Positions 47,311 through 59,091 of a DNA stretch of 64,000 nt are shown here, in pieces. The stretch comes from Argopecten irradians. Taxonomy: Eukaryota; Mollusca; Bivalvia; Pectinida; Pectinidae. Position 1 is the first letter of the stretch; each line of letters starts with the position of its first letter. A program made the translations under genes and the position numbers. The stretch spans positions 39,329,338-39,393,337 of the forward strand of contig NC_091134.1 in NCBI RefSeq assembly GCF_041381155.1. The letters are read 5' to 3'. The notes under the pieces were generated by a model. That model saw only the letters and a list, made by a program, of their open reading frames with translations, did no database searches and was not told the DNA's origin.

Positions 47311-48302
47311 ATGAAAATTCTTATTGACTCTCTTACGTCGGAAGTATGCATCATGATTACCAGATAGTAGACGAGTGATTTTTTAATCGTTTCCAGATCA
47401 CAGATGAATGAATCGGACCCATTGGGCAAGCCTTGTTAATTTTTATGGACCTTTGTTTATAGATTAAGTTATCCATAGGTGCCATATGTTAGATGAATAG
47501 AAAGGATAGTTTCTTTCTTGGACATAAAGACATTGGTGTATTGCTACACTGGCATGTCTCAAAGCTTTTTCCCAAAGAGAATGTCCTGTTATCAGGCAAG
47601 CCAGAGAACTGAGGAGTCACCGGTTTCAGTATTACTAAAGAGGATCCCTCGCTAGTAATTACCTCCCTACTCTTGTCTAAGACAAAAGGGTGGTTATGGC
47701 TGACAAAGTCTGCAGATTGTTATAATTATATTGATACTCAACGTTTCGAAAAAACTATTCTGTAAAGAAAAAAGTGCTTGGAATGATGGTATGGTGTGGA
47801 ACGACCTTGAGATTTGATGCTTTTATTATGAGTCCTATGCTATCACTGAGTAAGTAAGTTATCTTAGTAAGTAGTAAGAAGTGCTATTACATGCTTATTG
47901 CACAAGATTGGGTTCTAAGGTCTGTAGCTTAACTTGTTAGTTTCTGAAAATTCCTCCATAATTCATTCAAAAACTGATTAGCTTACTGGTAAATTGGAGT
48001 GTGATAAAAAAGATTTTAAGAACTTTTATTGAATGAACAGCTTATAAGTTCAAGGTAATTGCATAGAGTAATAAAAAATGTTACCTTGGCAACTCACATA
48101 GTATAAAAACTCAAACATAAAACTTGTCTAGATCTGTTTGAGAGTACATGGAAATATTATACTTGAATCAAATATTTCTTTTGTAAGAGTTATTTCCCTT
48201 ATGTTAACTAGTTCTTGTGTCCAGCTTTCCAGTTTGGATGCCTCCCTGGTGAACAGATTGTAATGGTTACAGCTCCTATGCCACCTACTCAAATTTGTTT
48301 AT
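47311..48302. other. Intergenic, no feature recognised
   Basis: I see neither a convincing exon nor a repeat with a partner in this window. Confidence 0.3.
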
Positions 48303-48527
48303 ACTACACTGGGCCTTGGTGGCCTAGTGGTGAAGATGTCTCCACATATTACCAAAAGAACTCCACTTCTGGGTAACAAGTTCGAATCCCATGTGGGGCA
48401 GTTGCCAGGTACTGACTGATGGTTGGTTGTTTTTATCCGGGTACTCGGGCTTTCCGCTACCAACAAACCTGGCAGGTCCTTACATAACCCTGGCTGTTAA
48501 TGTGGCATTTAACTAATAAAACCCATT
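48303..48527 (+). mobile_element. V-SINE copy, diverged
   Basis: The head gggccttggtggcctagtgg, the B box agttcgaatcccatgtgggg and the body tttttatccgggtactcggg follow the young SINE order, with many substitutions. Confidence 0.8.
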
Positions 48528-48557
48528 AACCTTTTATGCTATATTATAAGACTAAAT

Positions 48558-48716
48558 CTTTGCTGTGGTGGTCAAGTGGTAGATGGGTTAACCTAACACA
48601 TTACCTCTAGCTCTCTATTTCTGGGTAGGTGTTGGAAAACCCACGTGGAATAGTTGCCAGGTACGTCCTTAAATGATTCTGACTATTAGTAGGAGGTCAA
48701 ACAAAAAGAAATAAAA
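48558..48716 (+). mobile_element. V-SINE copy, diverged and internally deleted
   Basis: The head gctgtggtggtcaagtggt and acccacgtggaatagttgcc are present. The body between gttgccaggta and cgtccttaaatg is deleted, removing most of the V domain. It directly follows another copy. Confidence 0.65.
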
Positions 48717-49086
48717 CAATTTTTGCGATGTCACCCCGCTCACTTAAGATTTAGTGCGATATATTTAGATATCATAGTTGATGACATCAAAGCAGCTCAC
48801 TAAATCAATTTTTAGATGCTTTAATTCTTTGTCAATTTTAGCATAATTATACATACCACCCTGATTACATTTTATAGTAAACATATTTCCAGTTCAATGT
48901 TATGGGCTATGAAGCAGTCAGGTGAATAACAATTTCATTTTAGGATCTTTGAGTCTTGGGCCAGATGTATCCATGAAATGGGGATGGATGTAGATTGTAG
49001 ATGGGTAATTGGGGTTTAGGGGTACTGGAGATGGAACAATGTGTTTGGTGTTATGTTAATTCTGTGTGAACTTGATGTTTCTTAGT

Positions 49087-49292
49087 GGGGGCCACAGTGG
49101 CCGAGTATTACCACAATAGAGCCCTCCACTTCTGGATAACAAGTTTGAATCCCATGTGGGGCAGTTGCCAGGTACTGACCGCTGGTGGGTGGTTTTTCTC
49201 CAGATACTCCGGCTTTCCTCCACCAACAAACCTGGGACGTCTTTACATGACCTTGGCTGTTAAAAGGACATTAAACTAATAATAAAAAAATA
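49087..49292 (+). mobile_element. V-SINE copy with deletion in the tRNA head
   Basis: Reads gggccacagtggccgagt directly into attaccac, losing about 20 bases after the A box. The B box is changed to gtttgaatccc. The V domain and tail are well kept (ctccagatactccggctttc, ttaaactaataataaa). Confidence 0.8.
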
Positions 49293-50011
49293 AATAGTAG
49301 ATTTGACATATCACAGCCTGTAGGATATAAGGACAATTTCATTGAATCTCAGATCCCTGCATCCACAGATATAGTTCTACAAAAAAATAATTGTACCAAT
49401 TAAGAACCTGTTTTGTTTCACGTTTAGCTTTGCACATTACTGAATACAAACAGACAAAGGCAAACTTTAAAATCCTAAAATTAAAACACTTTGAAGCCAA
49501 GTGCTTTATGCTCATTTTTATTGGCTTTAATGTGTTTCCAATTTTTTCAGAAGAAACATAGTTCTAAACAGTGGGACTATCAAATGAAACAGAATCGTGT
49601 GCTGTGTGTTAGGTCTAAGGCTTGTGTTACTGCAGTAGCAGGGTTTGATCTGTACTGGTATTTAGGCTGTAGGCTATTGTTTAGACAAGTTTCTCATTAT
49701 CTAATAAGGAAATATAAAATAAAAAAATCCATAAATGATCATGAATACAAAATTAGTACCATGTATTATTTTAAACATTACACTGACACTATCTATCAAA
49801 TAGTAAACAGACCAAAAATCATCAATTCAGTGGCCCAGTATTTTTTGCTAGCACTATAAGTGCAATAATGGCCATCGGTTTTGAAGATCACCAAGAACAT
49901 CACCTTTTATATCTAAATAACCATGCTTCTAAATAGATCACGTTAAATTACATGCACACTGACCATTCTTTGAATTCATTGAAGAGCTCTTTCTTGGCTT
50001 GGTAAATTGAT

Positions 50012-50233
50012 ATTTTGAAGTTGACAATACTTTTAACAGAGTACATTTCTGGTCTGTTCAGCTCACATTTTCAGGTTGACCATACTTTTAACAGAGTACA
50101 TTTCTGGTCTGTTCAGCTCCATTTTGAAGTTGACCATAATTTTAACAGAGTACATTTCTGGTCTGTTCAGCTCACATTTTAAAGTTGACCATACTTTCAA
50201 CAGAATACATTTCTGGTCTGTTCAGCTCACATT
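50012..50233. repeat. Tandem repeat, 55-base unit, four copies
   Basis: Unit words are gaagttgaccatactttta, acagagtacatttctggtct and gttcagctcacatttt. Four successive units differ at only a few positions each. Confidence 0.88.
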
Positions 50234-50887
50234 TCTATAGCATGTGTCAAACATTTGGTCAGCATTTGCTTCGTTAGAAAAATAGAATATCTTTACAACT
50301 GTTAACACTTAAATTACGATCATTTTTGATGAAAGTGCCTACCTTTTTCCTAGCTGGTGTCGAGGTCATCCCCAACCCTCCTGGGGTGGGTCCAACCTCC
50401 GCCCAGCGGTGGTCGTTATCCCTTATTATACCTGTAACGAGTTGTGTCACTACCATCACAATAATTATTACTGAAAATGTAACTCAGATGGTTTGGTATC
50501 ACTTCCTCATTCCTAAACAGTAAAAGCAAAAAATGACACGGAAATATAATTACTTTCTACTGTAGACATTGTTTTTCCATGGGGGTTCAATTTGGGAATT
50601 AGGATAGGTGAACTTTGAGTACATACAGATGGTTTTCTTTATTTGATATTATAGCAGTGTCTTTATAGAACCATATGTGATGGTGTGATCAAAATTCCTG
50701 TGGCAGAAATTGAACATTCCAATATTTCTGGAATATTCTGGGATAGTTTTCAGATTGAGTGTTACAACCTTTTGAGTTTGATATTATTTTTACATATAAA
50801 GCTTGTAGACCCCATGGAACAAAACATATATAGGACCCCAATTAAGACTTTTCATAAATTTATTTGTTACTTTAAAATTCTTCTGGT

Positions 50888-51030
50888 TAATCAGGGGCTG
50901 CTAAGGCTGAGTGATTGTGAAATATTACCGTTTAGCCTTCCAATTCTGGGGTGCAAGTTCAGAAGTTAAAACCCAGGTTGTAACAGTTGCCAGATAATGA
51001 TTGTAGAGGTTAGAGATTTTTCCCTATTCT
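50888..51030 (+). mobile_element. Very diverged V-SINE head
   Basis: ggctgctaaggctgagtgat, gtgaaatattaccg, aattctggggtgcaagttc and taacagttgccagataatga follow the SINE order. The 3' half is not recognisable. Confidence 0.4.
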
Positions 51031-51945
51031 TCATACCTCATATAAATGAGTTCTATATAAGCTGACATTGTTAGCTTAAGGAAGTGTAATCCAATAAAAT
51101 TGATATTGAGGTCTCCCTGCTATTATTGATTTTTGTGCGCTATGTTTGTCAAAAATCCAGACAATCTTTTTCTGCTATATATGATTGGCTTTTAAAAGAG
51201 TTATGAATTTTAATATCTCATAAATATACTTCATCCAGCCTTTGTCCCCTGTGGATTACTAATGGAATAGACCAGATCAAAAGAATGATTGACTACCGGT
51301 AACTACCAGGGAGTAGGGGTTGTTTGATACAAGTCACATGATCTATTTAGTATTGACCAAGAAAAAAAGTATGTTGTGAAGTTATGTAACATCAAGTTAT
51401 TAAACATATAGATTTAGTAGGAAAACATCTGAAGGGATTTACAATGTATTGATTATGTTTTGTTCATATTAATGTGTTAAAATGCAAATATTCTGTAAAT
51501 AATGAAGATCTTTTTTGGTTGTGTTCAAGTTTCCTGTCATAGATATGGAGTATTTTGACAGAAGTATTTTAGGATGGAGAGATAGGGTTGACAACAGCTG
51601 TGACTGTGTTAGAGATACTATAGATAGTACACCAGCTGGCTCCATTGTTATACAGAGGCACGACTAGCTGTTGCCTTCCTAAAACACTAATTGAAGAATG
51701 ATGGTGTGTAACATGGAGTAAGACACTAATGTATCTAACTGGAGCTTTGATAAAATCCACGCTAGAGTGGCCAAGCTAGCTTTTTTCCTCATAATTGGAA
51801 AGGGGCCTAGGTAATTGTATCTCATTTTTTGGGAATAAAATTGGTAAAATGGAAAGAGGAATTCCCAAAAGTAAACCATATACATGTATTTTGTAAGAAG
51901 TTAAAACTTGAAATCATTTCCGTAAAGAATGCAACTATGGTTTAC

Positions 51946-52112
51946 AAAAAGCCCTGGTGTGGAAATGGTTTTCAAACCCACGTGGGGTAGCCCCTTGGCA
52001 CTGACTGTAGTTTGATGGTTTTTCTATAGGTACTCCATCTTTCTTCAACTTCCTGAAATGATCTTTAAATGTCCTTAAATAACCCTGAATGGTAGTAGGA
52101 CGAAACATAAAA
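51946..52112 (+). mobile_element. V-SINE copy, 5' truncated
   Basis: Begins near the B box (ttttcaaacccacgtgggg). It continues with ggtttttctataggtactcc, aatgatctttaaatgtcctt and agtaggacgaaacataaaac. Confidence 0.65.
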
Positions 52113-52979
52113 CCCAAACCTCTATATCATACACTATTTTTACTATGAAACAAATTTTTGGTTTTGTGAATTATTTTAACATAGCAGTTTTCATATTAGC
52201 TGGTGTGATGAAAGGAAAGTATTTACATCCATGTATATGGATTATAAAGAGTATGTTAAGGTACAATATGCAGAGCCAGGCTGGTGGTTTATTCCCTTGT
52301 AAACTCTAGAACCAACAGGTTTCTATGGTGTATCAACAATTAGCTCCAGCTGCTGCAGCTCCAACTTCATCCACAAAACCCCCCTTTCGTTTTCACTATA
52401 AAACTTTTTCTGATCATCTGTATAGATGAAATTGTGTTAAACCCACCATGGGCCGTTATCAATAAAACTGTGTCTGTAGGATAAACAAACAATACCCAAT
52501 CTTAATGTTTTCTTGATAAACCCTGACTAATTCCCACTTCCTCTGTCCTTGTGATGTATAGGTACAGACACCAGTGTAATAGAAAATTGATCTTCATCTC
52601 AGGTTTGGGAAAATCCATATAAGATTTTATGGTGTGTATATGAAACATAAAAAGTGTCAGATTGATTTTTGTGAACATTCTGTTGTGGTTTGTATGATGA
52701 CCCTATCTTGTATATCTATTCATCCTTGGTTACAGTTAGCTGCATGTTCAGTAATTAATTTCTAGGTGTAAGTTAAATACTCAAGGGAAATAAAACCATT
52801 AACTATGCAGACAAAATTAGCTTATCTGGAAAGAAAGCAAAAATAGCGCATTAAGGAAAAAAAATTGTTTTCAATATCAATACATAATAATAGTAGTGTA
52901 GATCACGTAATTACTGATGGGAAGAACTGTCACATTAGAATGTATGATCAATTAGAAATCAGCCATGTACAAATATGTT

Positions 52980-54070
52980 GTAGTTAGCATGAGATCAAAG
53001 AGATGCAAACATAGCAAGAGACAAAAACAGATGCAGCCATGTGCAAGAGATCAAAAAGAGATGATGTAGACATGAGCAAGTGACCAAGGGAGATATAGGC
53101 CCAAGCAAGTGACCAAGGGAGATATAGGCCTAAGCAAGCGACCAAGGGAGAGGTAGGCATGAGCAAGAGAGCAGCAAGATATTAAGCCATTATAAAGAGC
53201 AAGTGACAAAGGGAGATATAGACATGAGCAAGGGACTAAAAGAGATTACACCATATGAGCAAGGGACAAAGGGAAATGTAGGTATGAGCAAGAGAACAAG
53301 ACGAGATGTAGGCATGAGCAAAAGAGCCAGGGAGATGCAGCCATGAGCAAGAGATGAAAGGTAGATGTAGACATGAGCAAGAGATCAAATGGAAGATGTA
53401 GACATGAGCAAGAGATCAATTGGAGATGAAGGCATGAGCAAAAGATCAAATGGAGATGCAGACATGAGCAAAAGATCAAATGGAGATGCAGACATGAGCA
53501 AAAGATCAAATGGAGATGCAGACATGAGCAAGAGATCAAATGTAGATGCAGACATGAGCAAAAGATCAAATGGAGATGCAGACATGAGCAAGAGATGAAA
53601 GGTAGATGTAGACATGAGCAAGAGATCAAATGGAGATGCAGACATGAGCAAAAGATCAAATGGAGATGCAGACATGAGCAAAAGATCAAATGGAGATGCA
53701 GACATGAGCAAAAGATCAAATGGAGATGCAGACATGAGCAAAAGATCAAATGGAGATGAAGGCATGAGCAAAAGATCAAATGGAGATGCAGACACGAGCA
53801 AGAGATCAAATAGAGATGAAGGCATGAGCAAAAGATCAAATGGAGATGCAGACATGAGCAAGAGATCAAATGGAGATGTGGGTATGAGGAAGTGATCAAA
53901 TGGAGTTGTAGGTATGAGAAAGAGATTAAATGGAGATGTAGGTATGAGCAAGAGATGTAGGCGTGAGCAAAAGAGCAAGGGAGATGCAGCCATGAGCAAG
54001 AAATCAAAGGTAGATGTAGATATGAGCAACAGTCCACAGCATATATGTAGGTGTAAGCTAGAGACCAAAA
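52980..54070. repeat. Minisatellite with a 30-base period
   Basis: The core unit is gcagacatgagcaaaagatc followed by aaatggagat, repeated about 17 times without gaps at 53389-53890. More diverged units on both sides (agcaagtgaccaagggagat, gagcaagagatcaaatgg) extend it to about 1.1 kb. The period is a multiple of three, so long open frames appear on both strands. On the plus strand a frame repeats MSKRSNGDAD. On the minus strand frames of 280 and 227 codons overlap. These are more likely a by-product of the period than genes: there are no splice or start signals and no non-repeat coding sequence around. Confidence 0.9.
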
Positions 54071-56300
54071 AGATATAGCAATGATCACACCTGTTTTAAA
54101 GTTTTATGATTATTGTGATAAATATGGGGAAATGGCAACAAGCAGGGAGGAAAGATCTTCTAACTAAACAGGGATATCAGGGATGGAGCTGGAGTTTAAT
54201 GACTGTTGTTTGATTAGAGTCAATTGATCATACATTAGTACATTAATTCACTAAGACCATAAGTGACTGCTCTGAGAAAAAGGCATGGTGACCTGAGGTT
54301 TTGAGATAATTGTTTGTACCTCAAGAAAGGGCAGTGAGCACAGCTTTCGTATCAATGAGTTGAGCAATGCTTTGAGATCACTAGATATATTAATTAGAAT
54401 AGAAGCTGTTAGAATGCATTAGGATCATTGGTTGTACTTAGATAAAGATTTTGGGATTATTAGTTCTAATAGTGAAAGGGTAATGAGTCTTTATACTAAA
54501 CTATCACTGAAGGTAGAGGATGAATAAACAAGACTTTAAAACATTGATTGTACTAAGAGAAACATCATGATTGTACTTAAAGAGAAAGGACTATGAAGAA
54601 AGCATTGAAATCATTGGTACAGGGCTGCAGTAAGAGCCAGTCTAATGGAAGAAGTGTTTGTAAACATGCCAAGTGAATTAACTTGATTTTGTTGCTACTC
54701 TATGCTATGAGGGTAAACATATTTGTCTGATGTTGAAGATTTGTATTGACTTAAGCTTGTAGACTTTAGCAATGTAAAATACAGTTTACAAACTAGGGCC
54801 AACAAAGAAGCCACTTAGGGATTACGACCTTGGACAAGGTCATCAATTTTCATTCACACATTTTACTCATTGACATATATCGATAGTTAACAGATTTCTC
54901 CATATGTTATACATTAAGAGGTCTAGGTGTTTGATCTGATCAACAACTATGTGAATTATCTACCAAGACACAGAGCCAATAGAAATAAAGCACACTAGAT
55001 CTATGTCCTTGATTTTACAGGTTTTCCCAGTTCATGTTTGAAGATGAACACAAAATACATGGTTGGATCTGAAATGAGGATAATCATCAAGTGTCTTAAG
55101 AGAGAAGAAGGGCAGAAGAGCGATAATGACATTTGTCTTGGCAGAAAAGTAGGACCAGAGAATGACAATGATCACATGTGTCTATGAAGGTAAGTAGGTC
55201 AGAATAGAAATTATCACAAATGTTCGTAGGAGAAAATTAGAAGGTAACATAGTTTATTTTTCTTTGAAGGACTAACAAGAAGAAACAAACATTGATGATC
55301 CTGATTATCTTACCTTGGTGCCTATATATAGCAAGAGACATGATCAAATTACTCTAAAGCTTTTTCAAGGTAATGTAAATGTGTTCTTAAAGACTATATT
55401 GGGTTGAGATGTGTCCATTCCATGTATCCGAGATGAATTAGGGAAATTAGGAGAAATGAAGGAACAAAGTTGGTTTACTTTCTTTTAATTAATGCACACA
55501 GGGATGGATGCGCACAAACTTTGGAAGGAATGTGGAAATTCAATTGATGTTTTTGAAGTAATGAAATTGGATGGGGTGTATATTTTTACAGCGGTGTAAT
55601 TGGTGGGGGAGGGGGTACTTTTCTTTTCCTGTAGAAATTTGATGACAAGATGCCATAGCTTTTGTCTTTGAAGAGATATACATGTACATGTTAGCAAATG
55701 ACCATTGTCATTAGAACATTTATGAAGGCATAATAGTAGTAAGCAGATCCAGTTCGATCAATTTTTTTTTATATAAATGACTTAATGATTTCACGGCCAG
55801 CTGTTGGTGATATGGTGAAGATGAGCCTATATCATCATCTCTATCCATCTTGATACATCTGAACACCAGGTAATGATAAACAAGTATGGTAGATCAAATA
55901 CATTTAATTGAATGTGAGACAGTTCATATTACAGTTTGTCCATCAGAGCTAGTACTGATGTTAAAAATGAATAACAGTATCCATCTAAGGAACAAAGAAA
56001 AAGAAACCTAAAAGCATCAAATGATTATACATAAAAATTGTTTTCAATAAAAATAGTAATTAAATGTCCATTTCCTTTATGAATAATTCAATGGAAAGTG
56101 TCTTCTATTGTAGAAGGTTGACCAGTATAGGTAAGACATTCTTCTGTACTCAGGTCTAGATGTGGTGGTGCCTGGCCTGACTGTAAATGAACTGGACACA
56201 TTTTCATGATTCCAGACGGGTCATTTTCAGAACATGTATTGAGGTCTAGGACAGGACCTCACTGACAATAACGTTACGTGGTTTTGTCATAATAGACTGG
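54071..56300. other. Intergenic, no feature recognised
   Basis: A+T-rich sequence with agaaagga/gaagaa purine runs near 55080-55280. No supported exon and no repeat with a partner in the window. Confidence 0.35.
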
Positions 56301-57018
56301 TTGTTATGTATTAGGTTATCACATTGGCTTTATTTATGGTGCGGAGGTTGCGACTTTTGACTAGATTGTTGGTGTGGATTTCCCCGAAGTATTTAAGACC
56401 TTCTCTAATGTTATGTAGAGACCAATCTCGGGCAAACCACGAGGGATTAGCAAATTATTTAATAGTAAGGCATATCAATATATTGATCAGTTTAGAGAGT
56501 GGTGATACAGCTCTCAGTCCCGACAGCAGTGTGTGTCTGCCCCGGCTCGCATGCAGATGCCTTTTTCTTCCTGTGTCAATCACCAACTCTAGGTTGTCAC
56601 ATAGTGTTGTGTGGAGGGCTTGAAGGCGGTTATCCCAGTATACAGACCAGGAAATACATCACACCAAAGCACATGCATTTCACGCGCATGCCGTGAGGTT
56701 TACGTTCAGTGGTGAGAACACGAGAGACCTTGGTGCTTGCGATACCTTGAGGAAGTCGCAACATCAATACAAAGTGTTTATGACTACCTGTTTATATAAT
56801 CACATGCTTCTAGTACATAATATTGCAAACGGAAATGTTAGGAAATGTACGTCATGCAATTTGAGATGCTAAATCTTCTGGATGGATAAAAGGTAGGTGT
56901 TATATGTATTTCTTTTGCTATGAAATCTATAAGTATGTATGTGTATGTGTTGGTGTAAGTTTGTGCATCTCTCTGTGTGTCTGTATAGTAGCCATAACAT
57001 TCCTCTCACCCACCAGAG

Positions 57019-57299
57019 ATAAGGAAGTGCCTCACACTGAAATAGCTACTACTCTACTTAGCTTGTGTGCCTACCATTGCATACAGCTGCTGTACAAAAT
57101 ATCATCGGCTGAAAACTCTAGCTGGGATCATCTTGTTTACGAGGAAGAAACGATATTGTCTTTATTGAATTGCGTGTTTAATAGCTGGAAGGAGGATAAT
57201 CCACTCCCATGCAGTACAACTGTGAGCGATCCACCTCCAGGACATGATTGTCAGTTACATAGCTACAGACACATTTTTTTTAACTCTTCTTCAAGATAA
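57019..57299 (+). other. Exon-like open frame, gene unknown
   Basis: An acceptor-like tract (cctctcacccaccag at 57001-57015) precedes an open frame of about 90 codons beginning DKEVPHTEIATTLLSLCAYH and ending in a stop at 57297. The composition is protein-like (Cys, Trp, Glu-Glu-Glu, Leu-rich) but no family is recognised. About 130 bases upstream, at 56890, AAAG followed by GTAGGT could be the donor of an earlier exon; the region 56330-56770 is richer in CpG than its surroundings. It may be an exon of a gene extending beyond the window, or chance. Confidence 0.25.
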
Positions 57300-57416
57300 T
57301 TTACAAATGCCGGGAGTTTCCTTGCATTTGCAATCAGGTTAATTGCTAAACCAGTTCGAAGCTCAATCCTTCAAGGATTCAATGTGTTGGGTTTTTTTTC
57401 TGAGGAAGAGTTAAAA
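57277..57416. repeat. Small inverted repeat
   Basis: Arms tttaactcttcttcaag and ctgaggaagagttaaaa lie about 100 bases apart, with an inner palindrome ccttcaagg. It could be a decayed fold-back element. Confidence 0.35.
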
Positions 57417-58724
57417 GGTTTTCAGTATGTAGACTTGTACAGTTATAGGGCTGAGCTGGTTGTTTTGATGTGCAACTATTCCGGAATACATTACATAATC
57501 TTGTACTACTTGGCTGTTACATTGATATTGGCTCTTTAATTGATGTTTTCCCAACATCAACCTTATCCATTTCTCCTTACATAACTAGTTCTTATATCTC
57601 TGTAACCACCAGCTTACAACATTAAATCTACCATAATTGATCAAGTGATATTATATTCAATTATTTATAACTTTTACGTCCCCTGTGGTAGACTTAAATC
57701 TAGAAAAGTTTAGTGGAGTATATTGAATATGATCATTGATGTCCTTCAAATTACATTAGTGAATCAAGGCTAATTGATGAACTGTCATGAAACGTGTGTA
57801 TCTATTATCAGTAGATCTTGTTAGCTATATTTTTATGTCTTTTTCATCATCAGAAAATACTTATAGTCATGACAGAAATGAATTTATATTAAAGTTATCA
57901 ATAATCAGGTGGAAAAATGCTAAGCAGGCAGGCATTTCAAATTGTGAATTTCTTAAAACTTGCAGACAGTCAGTTCGAGTATTGAATGCATTCTTGTATC
58001 TCAGCATAAAGTAAAACCCGTCATTTCATTGATCGATGGACTACAAGCTTAAGGGTATAATATAGCGAGGGAACAAGAACGAGATGATCGCTGATAGTGG
58101 GAGAGAGAAAAGGGCCACAGACTGTGTGTAAACTATTTAGGAGAAGTAGAATTGTTTTTGACAGCTCGAGCAGTTCTTTGCTTGTCTACAAAAGCCTTGG
58201 TACTCCCAATGCTATATTAGCTCGAGCTTGGTATCATTGTCTGCTAAAACGGCAAACACTTTTCTCCCTTGTCATCTCATTTATAGATTTTTCACTATCG
58301 TAGTTTTCATTCAAATTTAATTATATTTTGAAGTTTTCCCCATAGTGTATTTTGGTATACAATATTTAAATGGTTGAGGCTAATATTTAAAAGATTTAAG
58401 ATATGGTGTATATTTCTGTATATATTTATGATTTATTTGTTAAATTTCATCTCGAAAATGTACGAAGTGAGAAAGGATTCGATACATTCATGTTGAGAAA
58501 GTTTAGTGCAGTGTCCAGGCATTTAGAGGAATTACAGTAAAGTATGTTGTAACCACATAAGCACAGACCAGTGAATTTCTCAAATAGAAGAAAATCACTC
58601 ATATATTCTATCACAAACATCTGAAATTCTGCTACAGTGTTTTTATGATATTTCATATAGGACCGTGAAATTGAATTACCTGACGATATATATTAATATT
58701 GAAAAATATATATCAAAAGCATGT
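57417..58724. other. Intergenic, no feature recognised
   Basis: Open frames of 70 codons or fewer, none with recognisable motifs or splice context. Confidence 0.3.
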
Positions 58725-59091
58725 TTAAAGATGCTCCACCGCTGACAAATGGTATTTTTTATTCACTATAAAAAACAGGGGCAGATGATTTAGTATTTTT
58801 CTTCAGTTACAAAAGTTACTTACTTTACACCATTACCACCATTGAAAAGTTTGAGCTTCTAATTTTACTTCAAGTTAAAAATATGAAAAATAATTAATTG
58901 CATCCTGAAAAAATTCCGTGACACTATATTCTATATGGAATGAAGTACTGATTGCGCATGCACCAAAGGCGAAATAAATTATTTTATATTATTTTTTGTG
59001 TTAATTAGGCATATATATACATGATTAAACACCAATTATTGTTCAAATGATTAACATCATTTATGCTCTGTCGGCGGTGGAGCATCTTTAA
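58725..59091. mobile_element. TIR element family B, copy 2, complete
   Basis: 367 bases from TTAAAGATGCTCCACCGC to gcggtggagcatctTTAA, in the opposite orientation to 7143-7500. The ends can be read as a TTAA duplication or as a TA duplication with a longer TIR. The interior matches the first copy over most of its length. There is no ORF, so it depends on a transposase made elsewhere. Confidence 0.82.

Noticed and set aside
52980-54070. CRISPR-like array
   Set aside because: The repeats are head to tail with no unique spacers, and the genome is eukaryotic.
53246-54088. A 280-codon minus-strand open frame rich in Leu, His and Cys as a gene
   Set aside because: It lies wholly in the 30-base tandem repeat; other frames on both strands are equally open, and it has no non-repeat sequence or splice signals.
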